Source: Bog-756 sp963841885 (GTDB lineage: Bacteria; Actinomycetota; Acidimicrobiia; Acidimicrobiales; RAAP-2). Taken from it: DNA of 64,000 nucleotides. Numbering within the stretch: the first letter of the stretch is position 1; the number at the start of each line of letters is the position of its first letter. Where the stretch lies: assembly GCA_963841885.1 (NCBI GenBank), contig CAWJEK010000029.1, positions 18,053 to 82,052 of the forward strand, read 5' to 3'. This document shows positions 47,973 through 58,886 of this stretch, piece after piece. The position numbers and the translations under genes were made by a program. The notes under the pieces were generated by a model that was not told where the DNA came from, ran no database searches, and saw nothing but the letters and a program-made list of their open reading frames with translations.

Positions 47973-48177
47973 GGCAACGGCCCCCGGCCCGCCCCCGCAG
48001 CCCGACCGCCGTCTCCGGAGCCGCCCGACGCCGGCCAGCACCACGGTTCGCCGCCGTCGGGGAGGCGATTTCGGGACAATGGAAATCCCTGTAATTGCAA
48101 GTATCGCCTGCGAGCAACCGGCCAAATCCCTCTGTTACCCTTCGGCAAAGGCCGAACGAGATAAAGGGGGGGGATCC

Positions 48178-51100
48178 GTGCGGAACCCGTTCGAGCGCTC
48201 TGTCCGTAATTCTTTTCGCAGGAGCGTGCATATTCTGCCGACCGGGGGCCCCACCGGCCGCCTGGCCGTGGCCGCGCTGGCCACCCTCGGCATCGTCGGC
48301 GCCCAGCTGGCCCTGGCCGTGCCGGCCTCGGGTGCGGTCCCCGGGGCCCCCACCAACGTCAAGGCGGTGGCCCACGCCGGGGGGGCCAAGGTCACCTGGA
48401 CACTGCCGGGCAACGGCGGCACAGCGATCGAGGGCTTCACCGTCACCAGCACACCCCAGGCCAAGACCTGCAAGGTGACAACGGCCACTGCCACCTCGTG
48501 CACAATGAGCGGGCTCACAAACGGCGACACCTACACCTTCAAGGTGAAGGCTCGGAACGCCTCGGGCACAGGACCGGCCTCGACAGCGTCCAACCCGGTC
48601 ACCCCGCTCTCGAAGCCGGCCACCCCCACTGACGTGGTGGCCACCGCCGGCAATGCCTCGGTCAACGTGAAGTGGACGGGCGGCTCGAACGGCGGCACAC
48701 CGATCACCAAGTACACCGCCACCAGCACGCCGACAGGCAAGAATTGCACCACCAAGTCCACAAGCTGCACGGTCAGCAACCTGGTCAATGGCCGCTCCTA
48801 CACCTTCACAGTGGTGGCCACCAACGGCCGTGGCACAAGCACACGTTCGACACCGTCGAACAAGGTGACCCCGGTCTCCCCGCCGGTCGTCGGGCCGAAG
48901 CTCACCGGGTCGTCGTCAGGCAATCAGTCGGTGACCGTGACATGGACCGACGTCCCCGCGGCCACAGACGGCGGCACAGCCATCACCGCCTACACCGTCA
49001 CCGCCCTGCTCAACACAACCAAGGAGCAGTACACCGTGGTCTCGGGCACCGCCACCACCGGGACGGTGACCGGCCTCACCAACGGGACAACCTATCGGGT
49101 GACGGTGGTCGCCAAGAACGGCGCCGGCACAGGGCCGCCGACCACCTCCGGCCTGCTCACCCCCTCCACCGTCCCCAGCGCCCCGGCCAAGCCGGTGGCC
49201 CTGGTGGCCGACAACGCCGTCGAGGTCACATGGAAGGCCCCGGCCGACAACGGCACACCGATCTCCAGCTACACCGTGACCACCACACCGACAGACAAGA
49301 CCTGCAGCCCGGCCACACTCTCCTACCTCTCGTGCTACGTGACCGGCCTGACCAACGGCAGCCACTACAAGTTCACGGTGACTGCCCGCAACGGCCGGGG
49401 TCCCGGGTCGCCGTCGCCGGTCTCCACAACAGTCGTCCCGGCCACCGTCCCCGCCGCCCCCACAGGGGTGAAGGCCATCGCCTCCAACGCCTCGGCCAAG
49501 GTCAGCTGGAACGCCCCGACAGGCCACGGCTCGTCGATCAGCAACTACGTCGTCATCAGCACACCGACAGGCAAGACCTGCACAACCGGGTCCCTCACCT
49601 GCACAGTCAAGGGCCTGCACAACGGCACGACCTACACCTTCCGGGTACGGGCCACCAACACCACCGGCATCGGGCCGGCCTCGTCCCCCTCCCCCGCCGT
49701 CATCCCGGCGACGATCCCCGGCATCCCGACCAACGTGGTGGGGGCACGGGGCAATCACTCGGTGACCGTCTCGTGGTCGGCCCCGACAACAGGCGGCACA
49801 AAGATCACCGGCTACGGCGTCCTGGCCACAACAACAGTCAAGAGCTGCACCACCACCTCCCATAGCTGCTCGGTGACAGGGCTCACCAACGGCCTGCCCT
49901 ACAAGTTCCGGGTGTACGCCAAGAACGGCATCGGGGCCAGCCCCTACTCCACATTCTCGCAGCCAGTGACCCCGGCATCGCCCCCGATCGTGGCTCCCAC
50001 CATCACAAAGATCCGCTCGGTGAAGAACACCGTCACCGTCACATGGACCGACCTGCCGGCCGGTGACGACGGTGGTTCCCCCATCACCAACTATGCCGTC
50101 AAGCTCTTCAAGGGCACAGGGGGCACAGCGGTCCAGAAGGTGACAGCCTCGTCCACCGCCACTTCCCAGACATTCACGGGCCTGGTCTACAATGTCCACT
50201 ACCACGTGACCATCGCCGCCGTGAACACGGTGGGCGACGGGCCGCAGTCCACGTCGTCATCGGTCGTCCCGACCACGGTCCCCGACCCGCCGGCGGTGGT
50301 CAACGCCACAGTGGCCGACCACTCGGCCGAGGTCACATGGACCGCCGCCACAACAAACGGCTCGACAGTCACCGGATACACCGTGATCTCGACACCGGGG
50401 ACACAGATCTGCTCGACCACCGGCACCCTGGACTGCTACGTCTACAACCTGACAAACGGCACGAAGTACAACTTCCGGGTCAAGGCGGCCAACAAGAACG
50501 GGACAAGCACATACTCCCTCCCGTCCAACACAGTCGTCCCGGCCCCGGTGCCCTCGGCGCCGTTCAACATTTCGGCCACCAAGGGCAACGCCTCGGCCGG
50601 CGTGGCCTGGTCGCCCTCGGCCACAACAAACGGCTCCCCCGTCACCAAATACACCGCCACCAGCTACGGTGAGCCGAAGTCCAAGTCCTGCGTGGTCACA
50701 GCCCCCACACACTCGTGCACGGTGACCCAGCTCATCAACGGCAAGACATACTGGTTCCGGGTGCACGCCCAGAACTCCTACGGCACAGGCCCGAGGTCGT
50801 TCCCCGACTCCAACGTGGTCAAGCCCCTGGGACCACCCACTGCCCCCACAGATGTCACGACCATCAGCGCCAACATGGCCGTGGAGGTCTTCTGGAAGGC
50901 GTCCACACCCGAGGGCACACCGATCACCAAGTACACGGTCACCAGCACACCCACAGACCACACCTGCGTCACCACAGGAGCCCTGTCCTGTGCCGTGATC
51001 GGCCTCAAGAACGGCACCGCCTACACCTTCAAGGTGCACGCCACCAACGGCCAGGGCAACGGGCCGACATCGGCGGCGAGCACACCGGTGACGCCCTATG

Positions 51101-54100
51101 GCACACCCACCGCCGCGCCCCTCATCACCGCCGCCACAACCGGAAATCAGACCGTGACCCTCAAGTGGGACCTGCTGCCGGCGGCCACAGACGGGGGCTC
51201 GCCCATCGAGTCGTACATCCTGCGGGCCTACCTCAATGGGCAGTACGAGGGGTCCACCCAGGTCACAGCCACAGCTACCACCGGGACCATCAAGGGCCTG
51301 GTCAACGGTGACTCCTACACAGTGAAGCTGGTGGCCCGCAATGCCGGCTTCACATCGCCAGCGGCCATCCAGAAGGGCCAGGTGCCGTCCACCATCCCCA
51401 ACTCGCCCATCAACGTGGCGGCCACAGGGGCCAACGGTTCGGCCCAGGTCTTCTGGACAGCCCCCACAGGCACCGGGGTCACACCGCTGGTCGCCGACGG
51501 GGGGGCGCCGATCTCCAAGTACGTGGTGACCGCCACACCGGGCGGCCGCACCTGTACATCGACGACAGCCGACACATGCCTGGTCACCGGGCTGACCAAC
51601 GGCGACTCCTACAAGTTCAGCGTGGTGGCCTACAACAAGCGGGGCCCATCACTGGCGTCGACATTCTCCAAGACAGTGACGCCGAGCACACTGTACCCCT
51701 CGGCCCCGCTCAAGCCGGTGGCCGTGGCCCACGCCGGCTCGGCGGCAGTGAGCTGGACACCCCCGGCCACAGACGGGGGCTCGACAATCACCGGCTACCT
51801 CGTCACCAGCAACCCGACCAAGCGCACCTGCGAGACGACGGGGCACTGACCTGCACCGTGCCCAGCCTGGCCAACGGCACGCCGTACACCTTCAAGGTCC
51901 GGGCCAAGGACGCCCACGGCTACGCCCTCGTCGAGCCCGTCCAATTCGGCGGTGCCCCAACTGACCCCGACCGCACCCACCGGGGTCGTCGCCTCGGCTG
52001 GCAACGGGCAGGCTGACGTTTCCTGGCACTTCTCCACACCCAACGGCACACCGATCATCTCGTATACGGCCATCAGCACACCGACAGGCAAGACATGCAC
52101 GGCCGGCCCCAAGACAACACACTGCACCGTCTCCAACCTGCGCAATGGCACGGCCTACGTCTTCCGGGTGCGGGCCACCAATGGCCAGGGCAACGGGCCG
52201 CTGTCGACAGCCTCCAAGGCCGTGACCCCGGTGGGCTCGCCGGTGGCCGCACCGGTGATCACTGGCGCCTCCTCGGGTGACAAGCAGGTCAGCCTCTCGT
52301 GGGATGCCGTGCCGGTCCTCACAGACGGCGGCTACGTGATCTCGGGCTATGTGCTGCGGGCCAAGGCCGGGACAGACGTCGTGCGGACAGAGCTGCTGCC
52401 GGCCACAGCCCGGTCGTACACGTTCACCACACTGACAAACGGCACCAGCTACCTGGTGTCGGTGGCCGCCCAGAACGCCAAGGGGACCGGCCCCTTCGCC
52501 GTGGCGTCGGCACAGGTGCCCTCCACCGTCCCCGCCCCGCCGACCGGGGTCACCGTCACAGCAGAGAACGGGCAGGCCGTCGTCCACTGGTTGGCCGCCC
52601 CCGATCGCGGCACACCGGTCACCGGCTACACCGCCACCAGCACACCAACAGGGAAGTTCTGCACCACCACCACGGCCCTCACATGCACCGTCAAGACACT
52701 GGTCAACGGCAGGGCCTACACCTTCCGGGTGCACGCCAGGAACGGCCGAGGGACAGGGCCGACATCGACCAAGACCAACACAGTGGTCCCCAACCCGCTG
52801 CCCTCCGCGCCCACGACGTGGTCGCCACGGCCCACCCCCAGTCGGCCACGGTGACCTGGGCCGCCGCCACGACCACAGGCGGGCCGAATCACCGGATACC
52901 TGGTGGTGGCCACACAGGCGGCGACAAAGACCTGCTCGACCACAGGGGCCCTCAGCTGCACGGTGCAGGGCCTGACCGACGGGAGGACCTACAGCTTCCG
53001 GGTGCGGGCCGACAGCGCCAACGGCTACGGGCCCGCCTCGTCGCCGTCGAACGAGGTCACGCCCACATCGCTGCCCGGTGCGCCGTCGGCGGTGAGCGCC
53101 AAGGCCGGCAACGCCTCGGCCACCGTCACATGGGACCCGGCCACAGCCAACGGCACACCGATCTCGCTCTACACCGCCACCAGCACACCGACAGGGAGGA
53201 CCTGCACCTCGCGGACAGTCGACACCTGCACCGTGACAGGGCTGCGCAACGGTGTCACCTACACCTTCAAGGTGCACGCCGCCAACGGCAAGGGACAGGG
53301 CCCGACATCGCTGCCCTCCAACGCCGTGACCCCCGAGCCCAAGTCGACGACAACAACAAAGACACGGACAAAGACACATACAAAGACACCGACCAAGCCA
53401 CCGGTCATCACGCCGACAACCCCGACCCAGGGCTACTGGGAGGTGGCCTCCGACGGCGGGCTGTTCGCCTTCGGGTCTGCCCAGTTCTACGGCTCGATGG
53501 GCGGCAAGCCCCTCAACAAGCCGATCGTGTCCATCGTGGCCACCAGCGACGGCAAGGGCTACTGGGAGGTGGCCTCCGACGGCGGGCTTTTCAGCTTCGG
53601 TGACGCCCACTTCTACGGCTCGATGGGCGGCAAGCCCCTGAACCAGCCCATCGTGGGCATGGCCGCCACCCCGACAGGCGGCGGCTACTGGGAGGTGGCC
53701 TCCGACGGCGGCCTCTTCGCCTTCGGCAACGCCAAGTTCTACGGCTCGATGGGCGGCAAGCCCCTCAACAAGCCGATCGTGGGGCTGGCCACCACCCCCA
53801 CAGGCGGCGGCTACTGGGAGGTGGCCTCCGACGGCGGGCTGTTCGCCTTCGGCAACGCCCATTCTACGGCTCCGAGGGCGGCAAGCCCCTCAACAAGCCG
53901 ATCGTGGGCCTGGCCACCAACCCCGACGGCCAGGGCTACTGGGAGGTGGCCTCCGACGGCGGGCTGTTCAGCTTCGGTGCCACCAACTTCTTCGGCTCGA
54001 TGGGCGGCAAGCCGCTCAACGAGCCCATCGTGGCCATGGGCGCCGCCCCCGGTGGCCAGGGCTACTGGGAAGTGGCCTCCGACGGCGGGTTGTTCAACTT

Positions 54101-54175
54101 CGGCACGCCCAGTTCTACGGCTCGATGGGCGGCAAGCCCCTCAACAAGCCGATCGTGGACATGGCCGGCGTCTGA
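48178..54175 (+). CDS. Giant secreted protein: 18 FN3 domains plus six GYW repeats
   Basis: About 2,000 residues once breaks near 51840, 51945, 52820, 52885, 53872 and 54110 are repaired. The start is GTG 48178, after AAAGGGGGGG; RRSVHILPTGG and a hydrophobic core ending VPASGAVPG form the signal peptide. Eighteen FN3-like domains of 88-98 residues follow, most with NGT-YTFKV-ARN and a Cys pair. A Thr/Lys linker (TKTRTKTHTKTPTK) joins the array to six GYW repeats. It is probably a long adhesin or stalk on the cell surface. Stop TGA at 54173. Confidence 0.85.
48331..53335 (+). repeat. Array of 18 FN3 domains
   Basis: Each unit begins with a P-x-APT-like start and ends SNxVTP. Domains 3, 7, 11 and 15 are longer, start with a PVVGP/PIVAP/TAAPL/PVAAP type, contain WTDVPAATDGG-like loops and have no cysteines. 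The other fourteen carry two cysteines 8-13 residues apart. Confidence 0.85.
53431..54172 (+). repeat. Six-copy GYW repeat domain, copy set 3
   Basis: Units begin near 53431, 53557, 53683, 53809, 53934 and 54060, about 126 bases apart; two are broken by one-base deletions (53872 and 54110). The units are more alike than in the other proteins, with GYWEVASDGGLF in all six. Confidence 0.9.
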
Positions 54176-54291
54176 CCGGTCCGGTCTCTGGGCAGCCCGG
54201 CGTCTGAGCCGTCCGGCGAGGTGGGCCGCCGACCCCGCTCGGGCCGGCAGTCCGGCGGGCCGGCGGGGCGGCGGGGCGGCGGGCCGGCACG

Positions 54292-55190
54292 TCAGCCGGC
54301 GTGGCGGAACTGCTGGTAGCGCTCGTCGAGGAATTTCGGGGCGCGGCCGGTCAGCCGGTCGGCGCGGGACGGTGACCGCCTGGCCGTCGAAGCCCTGGAG
54401 CCCGTGGCGCAGCATCGGGCCGTCGTGCTCCTCGAGGATGTCCGGACGGACCTCGACCACCAGGTCCGGGCGGATGCCGATGATGTTGCGGTCGAAGGCG
54501 GCGTGGTGGATCTTGCACAGCCCCAGGCCGTTGGGCACCACGGGGTCACCCTGTGGATGGCCTTCGGGGAGGATGTGGGCGGCGTCGAGGAGCTCGGCGT
54601 GCCGCAGCCGGCAGACCGCACAGGTGCAGCGGTAGGCGTCGAGCACCCGCTGTCGGAACTGGGCCTGGTGGACCCGGACCAGGCGCTCCTGGGTCACGTA
54701 GGCCCGTCGGGACCCGGCCCCGGCGTCACCGCCCAACGCCGGTTCGGCCCCCAGGCTGATGGTGAAGGTGAGCGTCGCCGGGTCGGCGGCCTCGACGTAG
54801 GCCGGCCATACCGGGTAATAGCGGGCGGGCATCATCCCCCAGAAGTAGATGAGGGGATCCGGCGCGTATCTCCGTGCGCAGGCCGGCGTTCTCCCGGTGC
54901 TCGGGGTCCCGGCCGCGGTAGCGGTAGCGCAGGAGGCCGTCCTCTCCCATCTGATCGTCGTAGGGCCGGGGTTTGCCCGTCGTCTCGGGGGCGGTGGTGA
55001 CTGACAGGGGGACCGAACCTCCCCGGGGGATGAAGATGCCCTGGGGACCCAGCACCCGCACCGTCTGCCCCTGGAAGTCGAACCCCGCCCGCAGATCGGC
55101 CAGGGGAACCACCTCGCCGTGGCGGGCCCGCAGGTCGCCCAGCCACGTGAAGGCTGCCGCCCGCAGGAGGCTGTCGGTGTATTCGTCCAC
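54292..55190 (-). CDS. HNH endonuclease family protein, frameshifted
   Basis: About 300 residues from GTG 55190. The N-terminal half (LADLRAGFDFQGQTVRVLG and GIFIPRGG) resembles the domain ahead of HNH in some modification-dependent or putative restriction nucleases. The nuclease part has CTCAVCRLRHAELLDAAHI and LGLCKIHHAAFDRNIIGI, giving a Cys-rich knuckle and the H-N-H residues. Frame breaks near 54865 and 54365; the repaired end is DERYQQFRHAG with TGA at 54292. No methylase gene is next to it. Confidence 0.75.
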
Positions 55191-55239
55191 CGAGACCGCC
55201 CGACGGTTGCTGGATGGGGCCCGACCCGGCCCCTGGTCC

Positions 55240-56450
55240 CTACCGGGGGTTGAGGGCCAGGGTGGCCGAGTCCCAGGCGTATGTGTTTGTGCCGACGGTC
55301 ACCTTGAAGGTGAAGCTGGCCGAGGTCCCGGTTGTCGCCTGGACGGCGGTCGGCACGCAGGCCGCCGAGTCGTGCCGGTGGGTGACGGTGGCGTTGGTGT
55401 TGCGGTTGGTCCAGACCTTCGTGATTGTCGCCACCGGGTTGCTGGCGCAGGCACCGGTGGTCTTGAAGGTCTGGTTCCCGCCGCTGACAAAGGTGGCGAC
55501 CAGCTGGGTGTCGTACTGGGTGGTGGTCACCGCCGGCGCTGTGGCCGTGGTCCACTTGCTGGGTGCATGGGTGTCCGTGGTGCCGGCATTGATCGGCGTT
55601 GTCGGTGTGACCCCGCTGAACTCGAGGATCCCGCCGGAGGCGTTGGTGCTGGTTGTGCTGGCCGACCAACTCCAGGTCCATGTGGTCTGTGTCTTCTTGC
55701 AGTTTGTGGCCCTGCCCACCACGCAGATGTAGGTGGCCAGGAAGTTCGTGTAGCCGCCCCCGGTGGTGGTGGCCGATGTGACCTTCTTCCATCCGGCTGG
55801 CCCGGTGAGGCCGACGGCATTGTCCAGGCGGGCTCCCAACTGGGCCACCAGCACGTCACCTGTCGTGACCCCGGCTGCCGTCGGCCGGTAGAGCTTGATT
55901 GTGTTGGTGGTCCCCCCGTGGTGATCGAGCAGCCTGTGGCGATGGTGTGTGTATTGACTGTTGTGAGGGAGATGGCGCAGGCCGGGTTGGTGAGCTTGAT
56001 GTGGTCGAGGGTCTTCTTGGTGATCTTGGTGACCGCCGACCAGCCGGTGGTAGTGGTAGGTGATCGTCCAGGTGTATGTGGTGTAGGGCGAGAGCCCGGT
56101 GGCCGTGCACGGGTTGGTCGGGTTGGTCGCCGCGTAGCCGGCCAGGGTGCCCGGGGTCTGGGCCAGGGTCACCGAGGTGGGGGTGTAGCCGACCGGGGCG
56201 GTCCAGCTGAGGGTGGCTTTTGTGTAGTGGACGGCGCCGGCGGCCAAGGCGGTGGCCGGGGTGATGGTGCCGGCGGTGAGGGTCTCGGTCTGGCTCACCG
56301 GGGCGGTCGACAGCAGGGCCCAGGCGGTGGCCGAGGTGGCCAGGACGGCCAGGGCCACCACGATGGCCAGGGGCAGGCGGAGAAGGCGACGGGCGCGCTC
56401 GATGGTGCGATCAGTCCTTGGGTGGGGGCGGGGCGGGGGGCGGGTGCCAT
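55240..56450 (-). CDS. Secreted Thr-rich protein, last gene of the SipW operon
   Basis: About 400 residues with breaks near 56400, 56047 and 55920. The N-terminus has the hydrophobic core VALAVLATSATAWALLS followed by SQTETLTAGTI, the pattern of SipW-cognate signal peptides. The rest is Thr/Ser-rich beta-sheet-like sequence (GYTPTSVTLAQTPGTLAGY; GILEFSGVTP; SFTFKVTVGTNTYAWDS) with scattered Cys. The EFSGV-[x]PTTPI segment resembles phage-like or secreted beta-sandwich domains, but I do not recognise a family. ATG 56450 overlaps the preceding stop as TGATG. Confidence 0.6.
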
Positions 56451-57256
56451 CAGCTCCACGCGAACCCTGTCTCGGCGGGGCACTGGCGCCCGGCGGTGCA
56501 GCCGGTGGCCGTCTGGTTGCCGAACTGGACGCCGTGGACCGAGAGCACGACCTTGGCCGTCGAGGCCTCGTAGCCAGACGTCGATGTTGTCGGCAGCTTG
56601 TAGCTGACGGTGAAGGTGTCCGAGGTGCTGGTGGTCACCGCCGTGGCCCGCACCAGCAGGTCGGTCACCCGGTAGCAGTTGGTGTAGGTGGGGAATGTGA
56701 CCGGGCAGGTGATGGCGGCGATTGTGGTCGCCGTCCCTGTCTTGTTCCGGAACTTGGTACCCAGCCCGGTGAAGGCGGCTGTGGCGAAGTAGACGGTGGC
56801 GTTGGAGTCCACCAACCGCAGCTGCAGCCCGGTCGCCGAGTTGTCGTACAGCGGCTTGGCCACCGTGCCTGTGGGCACGCCGACCGGCAGGGTCCCGGCC
56901 TTGGTGGCGATCAGGATGTCGGCTCCCAGGTAGGCCTTCACCCCGGTGTAGGTGACCTTCAGCTTGCAGGTTCCTGTCTTGCCCGGGAGGATCCCGCTCA
57001 CTGTGCAGGCCGCCGTTGTGGGGCCGGCCACCGCCGCCAGGCCGGACTTGCCGGCCATCAGGGAGGATGTGGCGCTGGTCTGCGACTTGGCACTGAGCAG
57101 CGAGAGGCTGGTCCCGGTCACCGTCAGGGCCAGGGCCAGGGTGCCGGCCACCGCGGCGGCGGCCAGGAGTGGACGTCGGCCCGCGAGGAGGAAGGCGCGC
57201 CTCGAGCGCACCTCCCCCCTCTTGCGTGTCCCGATACCGGGAATCGTGCGGGCCAT
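56450..57256 (-). CDS. TasA/camelysin-like secreted subunit 4
   Basis: 268 residues, intact. A basic n-region (RKRGEVRSRR) and core end at LSLLSAKSQTSATSSLMAG. CTVSGILPGKTGTCKLKV and VTYTGVKAYLGADILI correspond to the family's C-x-[IV]-x-x-[MI]-x-PG element and the following strands. It ends GCTAGRQCPAETGFAWS. AGTGAGGTAACG precedes ATG 57256. Ten bases separate it from the subunit gene upstream. It differs from its paralogues by a longer middle part with an extra Cys pair. Confidence 0.72.
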   Translation of the reverse strand: MARTIPGIGTRKRGEVRSRRAFLLAGRRPLLAAAAVAGTLALALTVTGTSLSLLSAKSQTSATSSLMAGKSGLAAVAGPTTAACTVSGILPGKTGTCKLKVTYTGVKAYLGADILIATKAGTLPVGVPTGTVAKPLYDNSATGLQLRLVDSNATVYFATAAFTGLGTKFRNKTGTATTIAAITCPVTFPTYTNCYRVTDLLVRATAVTTSTSDTFTVSYKLPTTSTSGYEASTAKVVLSVHGVQFGNQTATGCTAGRQCPAETGFAWS

Positions 57257-57266
57257 CGTTACCTCA

Positions 57267-57953
57267 CTAGCTCCAGGAGATCCCTGTGCAGGTCTTGCCG
57301 GCCGTTGTGCAGGTCCCTGTTGTCGGCTTGTTGTTGCCGGCCTGGACCGCCGCCACCGTCAGCTTCAGGGTCGACTTGGCCCCCTGGTACTTGTTTGTCA
57401 TGGCCCGGGGGAGGGCGAAGTTGACGGTGAACTTGTAGGTGGTGTTCGGCGCCACCGGGGTGGTGGAGACCAGCAGGTTGTCGGTGGACGAGGTCGCCGC
57501 TGTCAGGCCCGACAGTGTGTAGGCCGTTGTCGACGAGTCGGTGATGTTGAGCTTGAGCCCTGTGCCCGACGTCCCGGTGTAGAGCCCTGTCACGTGCGGT
57601 GTGGTTGTGGGCCCCTTGGTCCCGGCCACCGCCACCGACAGGCCCAGGTAGGACGGCACGCTGCCGGTGTACTTCACTGTGAAGGTGCACGGCGTGTCTG
57701 TCGGGTCGGTGCGGTGCGGTGTCGATGTGACGTAGCCCGTCGACTTGTCGCCCGGCACCATTGTGCTGATGGTGCAGGCCGCTGTGGCCGACTTTGTCAG
57801 CGAGACGGTGCCCGACGTGTACTTGTTTGTCTGGCTGACCGAACCGCTGCTGAACAGCCCCAGGGTGCCCCCGGTGACCAGCGCCGCCGTTGCGGCGATG
57901 GTGGCCACCGAGCCGACCCCGAAGAGCAGCTGCTTCTTGTGGGTGAACTTCAT
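57267..57953 (-). CDS. TasA/camelysin-like secreted subunit 3
   Basis: 228 residues, intact. FTHKKQLLFGVGSVATIAA then GGTLGLFSSGSVSQTNKYTS and GTVSLT form a SipW-cognate signal peptide. CTISTMVPGDKSTGY and CTFTVKYTGSVPSYLGL are shared with the other subunits; the C-terminus is CTTAGKTCTGISWS. ATG 57953 has CAGGAG nine bases upstream. A second in-frame ATG at 58154, also with an AGGAGGAGCG site, would add 67 residues and is discussed as a finding. Confidence 0.78.
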   Translation of the reverse strand: MKFTHKKQLLFGVGSVATIAATAALVTGGTLGLFSSGSVSQTNKYTSGTVSLTKSATAACTISTMVPGDKSTGYVTSTPHRTDPTDTPCTFTVKYTGSVPSYLGLSVAVAGTKGPTTTPHVTGLYTGTSGTGLKLNITDSSTTAYTLSGLTAATSSTDNLLVSTTPVAPNTTYKFTVNFALPRAMTNKYQGAKSTLKLTVAAVQAGNNKPTTGTCTTAGKTCTGISWS

Positions 57954-58162
57954 CTGTGACTCCTGTTCATCTCGTACCGCGACTGGCGAATGTGCACTCG
58001 AACTGTTGCTGCGCTGGGTGCCGGTCCCCCCACCACCGGTCCGGCCATGGGGCCGGAGGTGGGGTTCCCGGGCTGGCCCGCGAGGGTCGGTGCGCCGCCC
58101 GGTGCGCGCCCGTCCTCCCTCGTGCGTCCAGGATCCTGGGACGGTGCGGGCCATCGCTCCTC

Positions 58163-58835
58163 CTATGACCAGGCCGCGATGTGCGAGCACACCCGCCCGA
58201 TGGTGCAGCCCTCGACTGTGGCCTTCGGCCCGTTGTTGGCGAACTGCACGGCGTGGGCGGTCAGCTCGATGTTCGAGTCCAGTGTCTGGTAGCCGTTCTT
58301 GGCTGTCTCCGGCAGCTGGTAGTTGACCGTGAAGGTCCGGGTGCTGTTCGGGGCCAGGTTGGCCGCCACCAGCAGGTTCTTGGCTGTGGCGCCGACACCT
58401 GTGGTGGCCGTGCCGCCCAGTGTGGTCCCTGTCATGTAGACGTTTGCTGTTGTGTCGGTGATCTTCACCTGCAGCCCTGTCTGGTGCTGTCGTAGAGGCC
58501 AGAGCCCAGGATGGTGACGTCCAGCCCCAGGTCGGCGGGCACCGAGCCGGTGTACTTCACCGTGAAGGTGCAGGTGGCGTCGTTGTCATTGGTCCGGTAC
58601 GCGTGTGTGGCCGGGTATGTGGCCGTCCCGTCGCCGGGGACCATTGTCGAGATGTTGCACTTGGCTGTGGCGGTCTTTGTCAGTGCCACGGTCCCCGAGG
58701 TGAACTTGTTTGTCTGGGGTGCCACCGAAGCGCTGAACAGGCCGAAGGTGCCGCCGGTGACCAGGGCGGCGATGGCCCCCGCGGGCCAGCAGCGCGCGCC
58801 GCCAGCAGCGCCCGCTTCTTGTGTTGGATCCTCAT
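58163..58835 (-). CDS. TasA/camelysin-like secreted subunit 2, frameshifted
   Basis: About 222 residues. RIQHKKRALLA, then after a shift near 58785 AIAALVTGGTFGLFSASVAP and QTNKFTSGTVALT make up the signal region. CNISTMVPGDGTATYPA and CTFTVKYTGSVPADLGLDV match subunit 3 closely. A second break lies near 58487. The C-terminus is EGCTIGRVCSHIAAWS. GGAAGGGAAC precedes ATG 58835. It follows the signal peptidase gene by 51 bases. Confidence 0.75.
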
Positions 58836-58886
58836 GATGTTCCCTTCCTTTTCGCTATGGCCGTTATCCGGGTGTTGTTGCTGTCG

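Noticed and set aside
48000..48177. Possible c-di-GMP or c-di-AMP riboswitch in the leader of the FN3 gene
   Set aside because: There is a small hairpin (TTCGGC-AAAG-GCCGAA), but none of the conserved core sequences of the known GEMM or ydaO classes could be found.
53431..54172. CRISPR-like array because of regular ~126-base DNA repeats
   Set aside because: The repeats are coding, in frame, and correspond to 42-residue protein units; there are no spacers.
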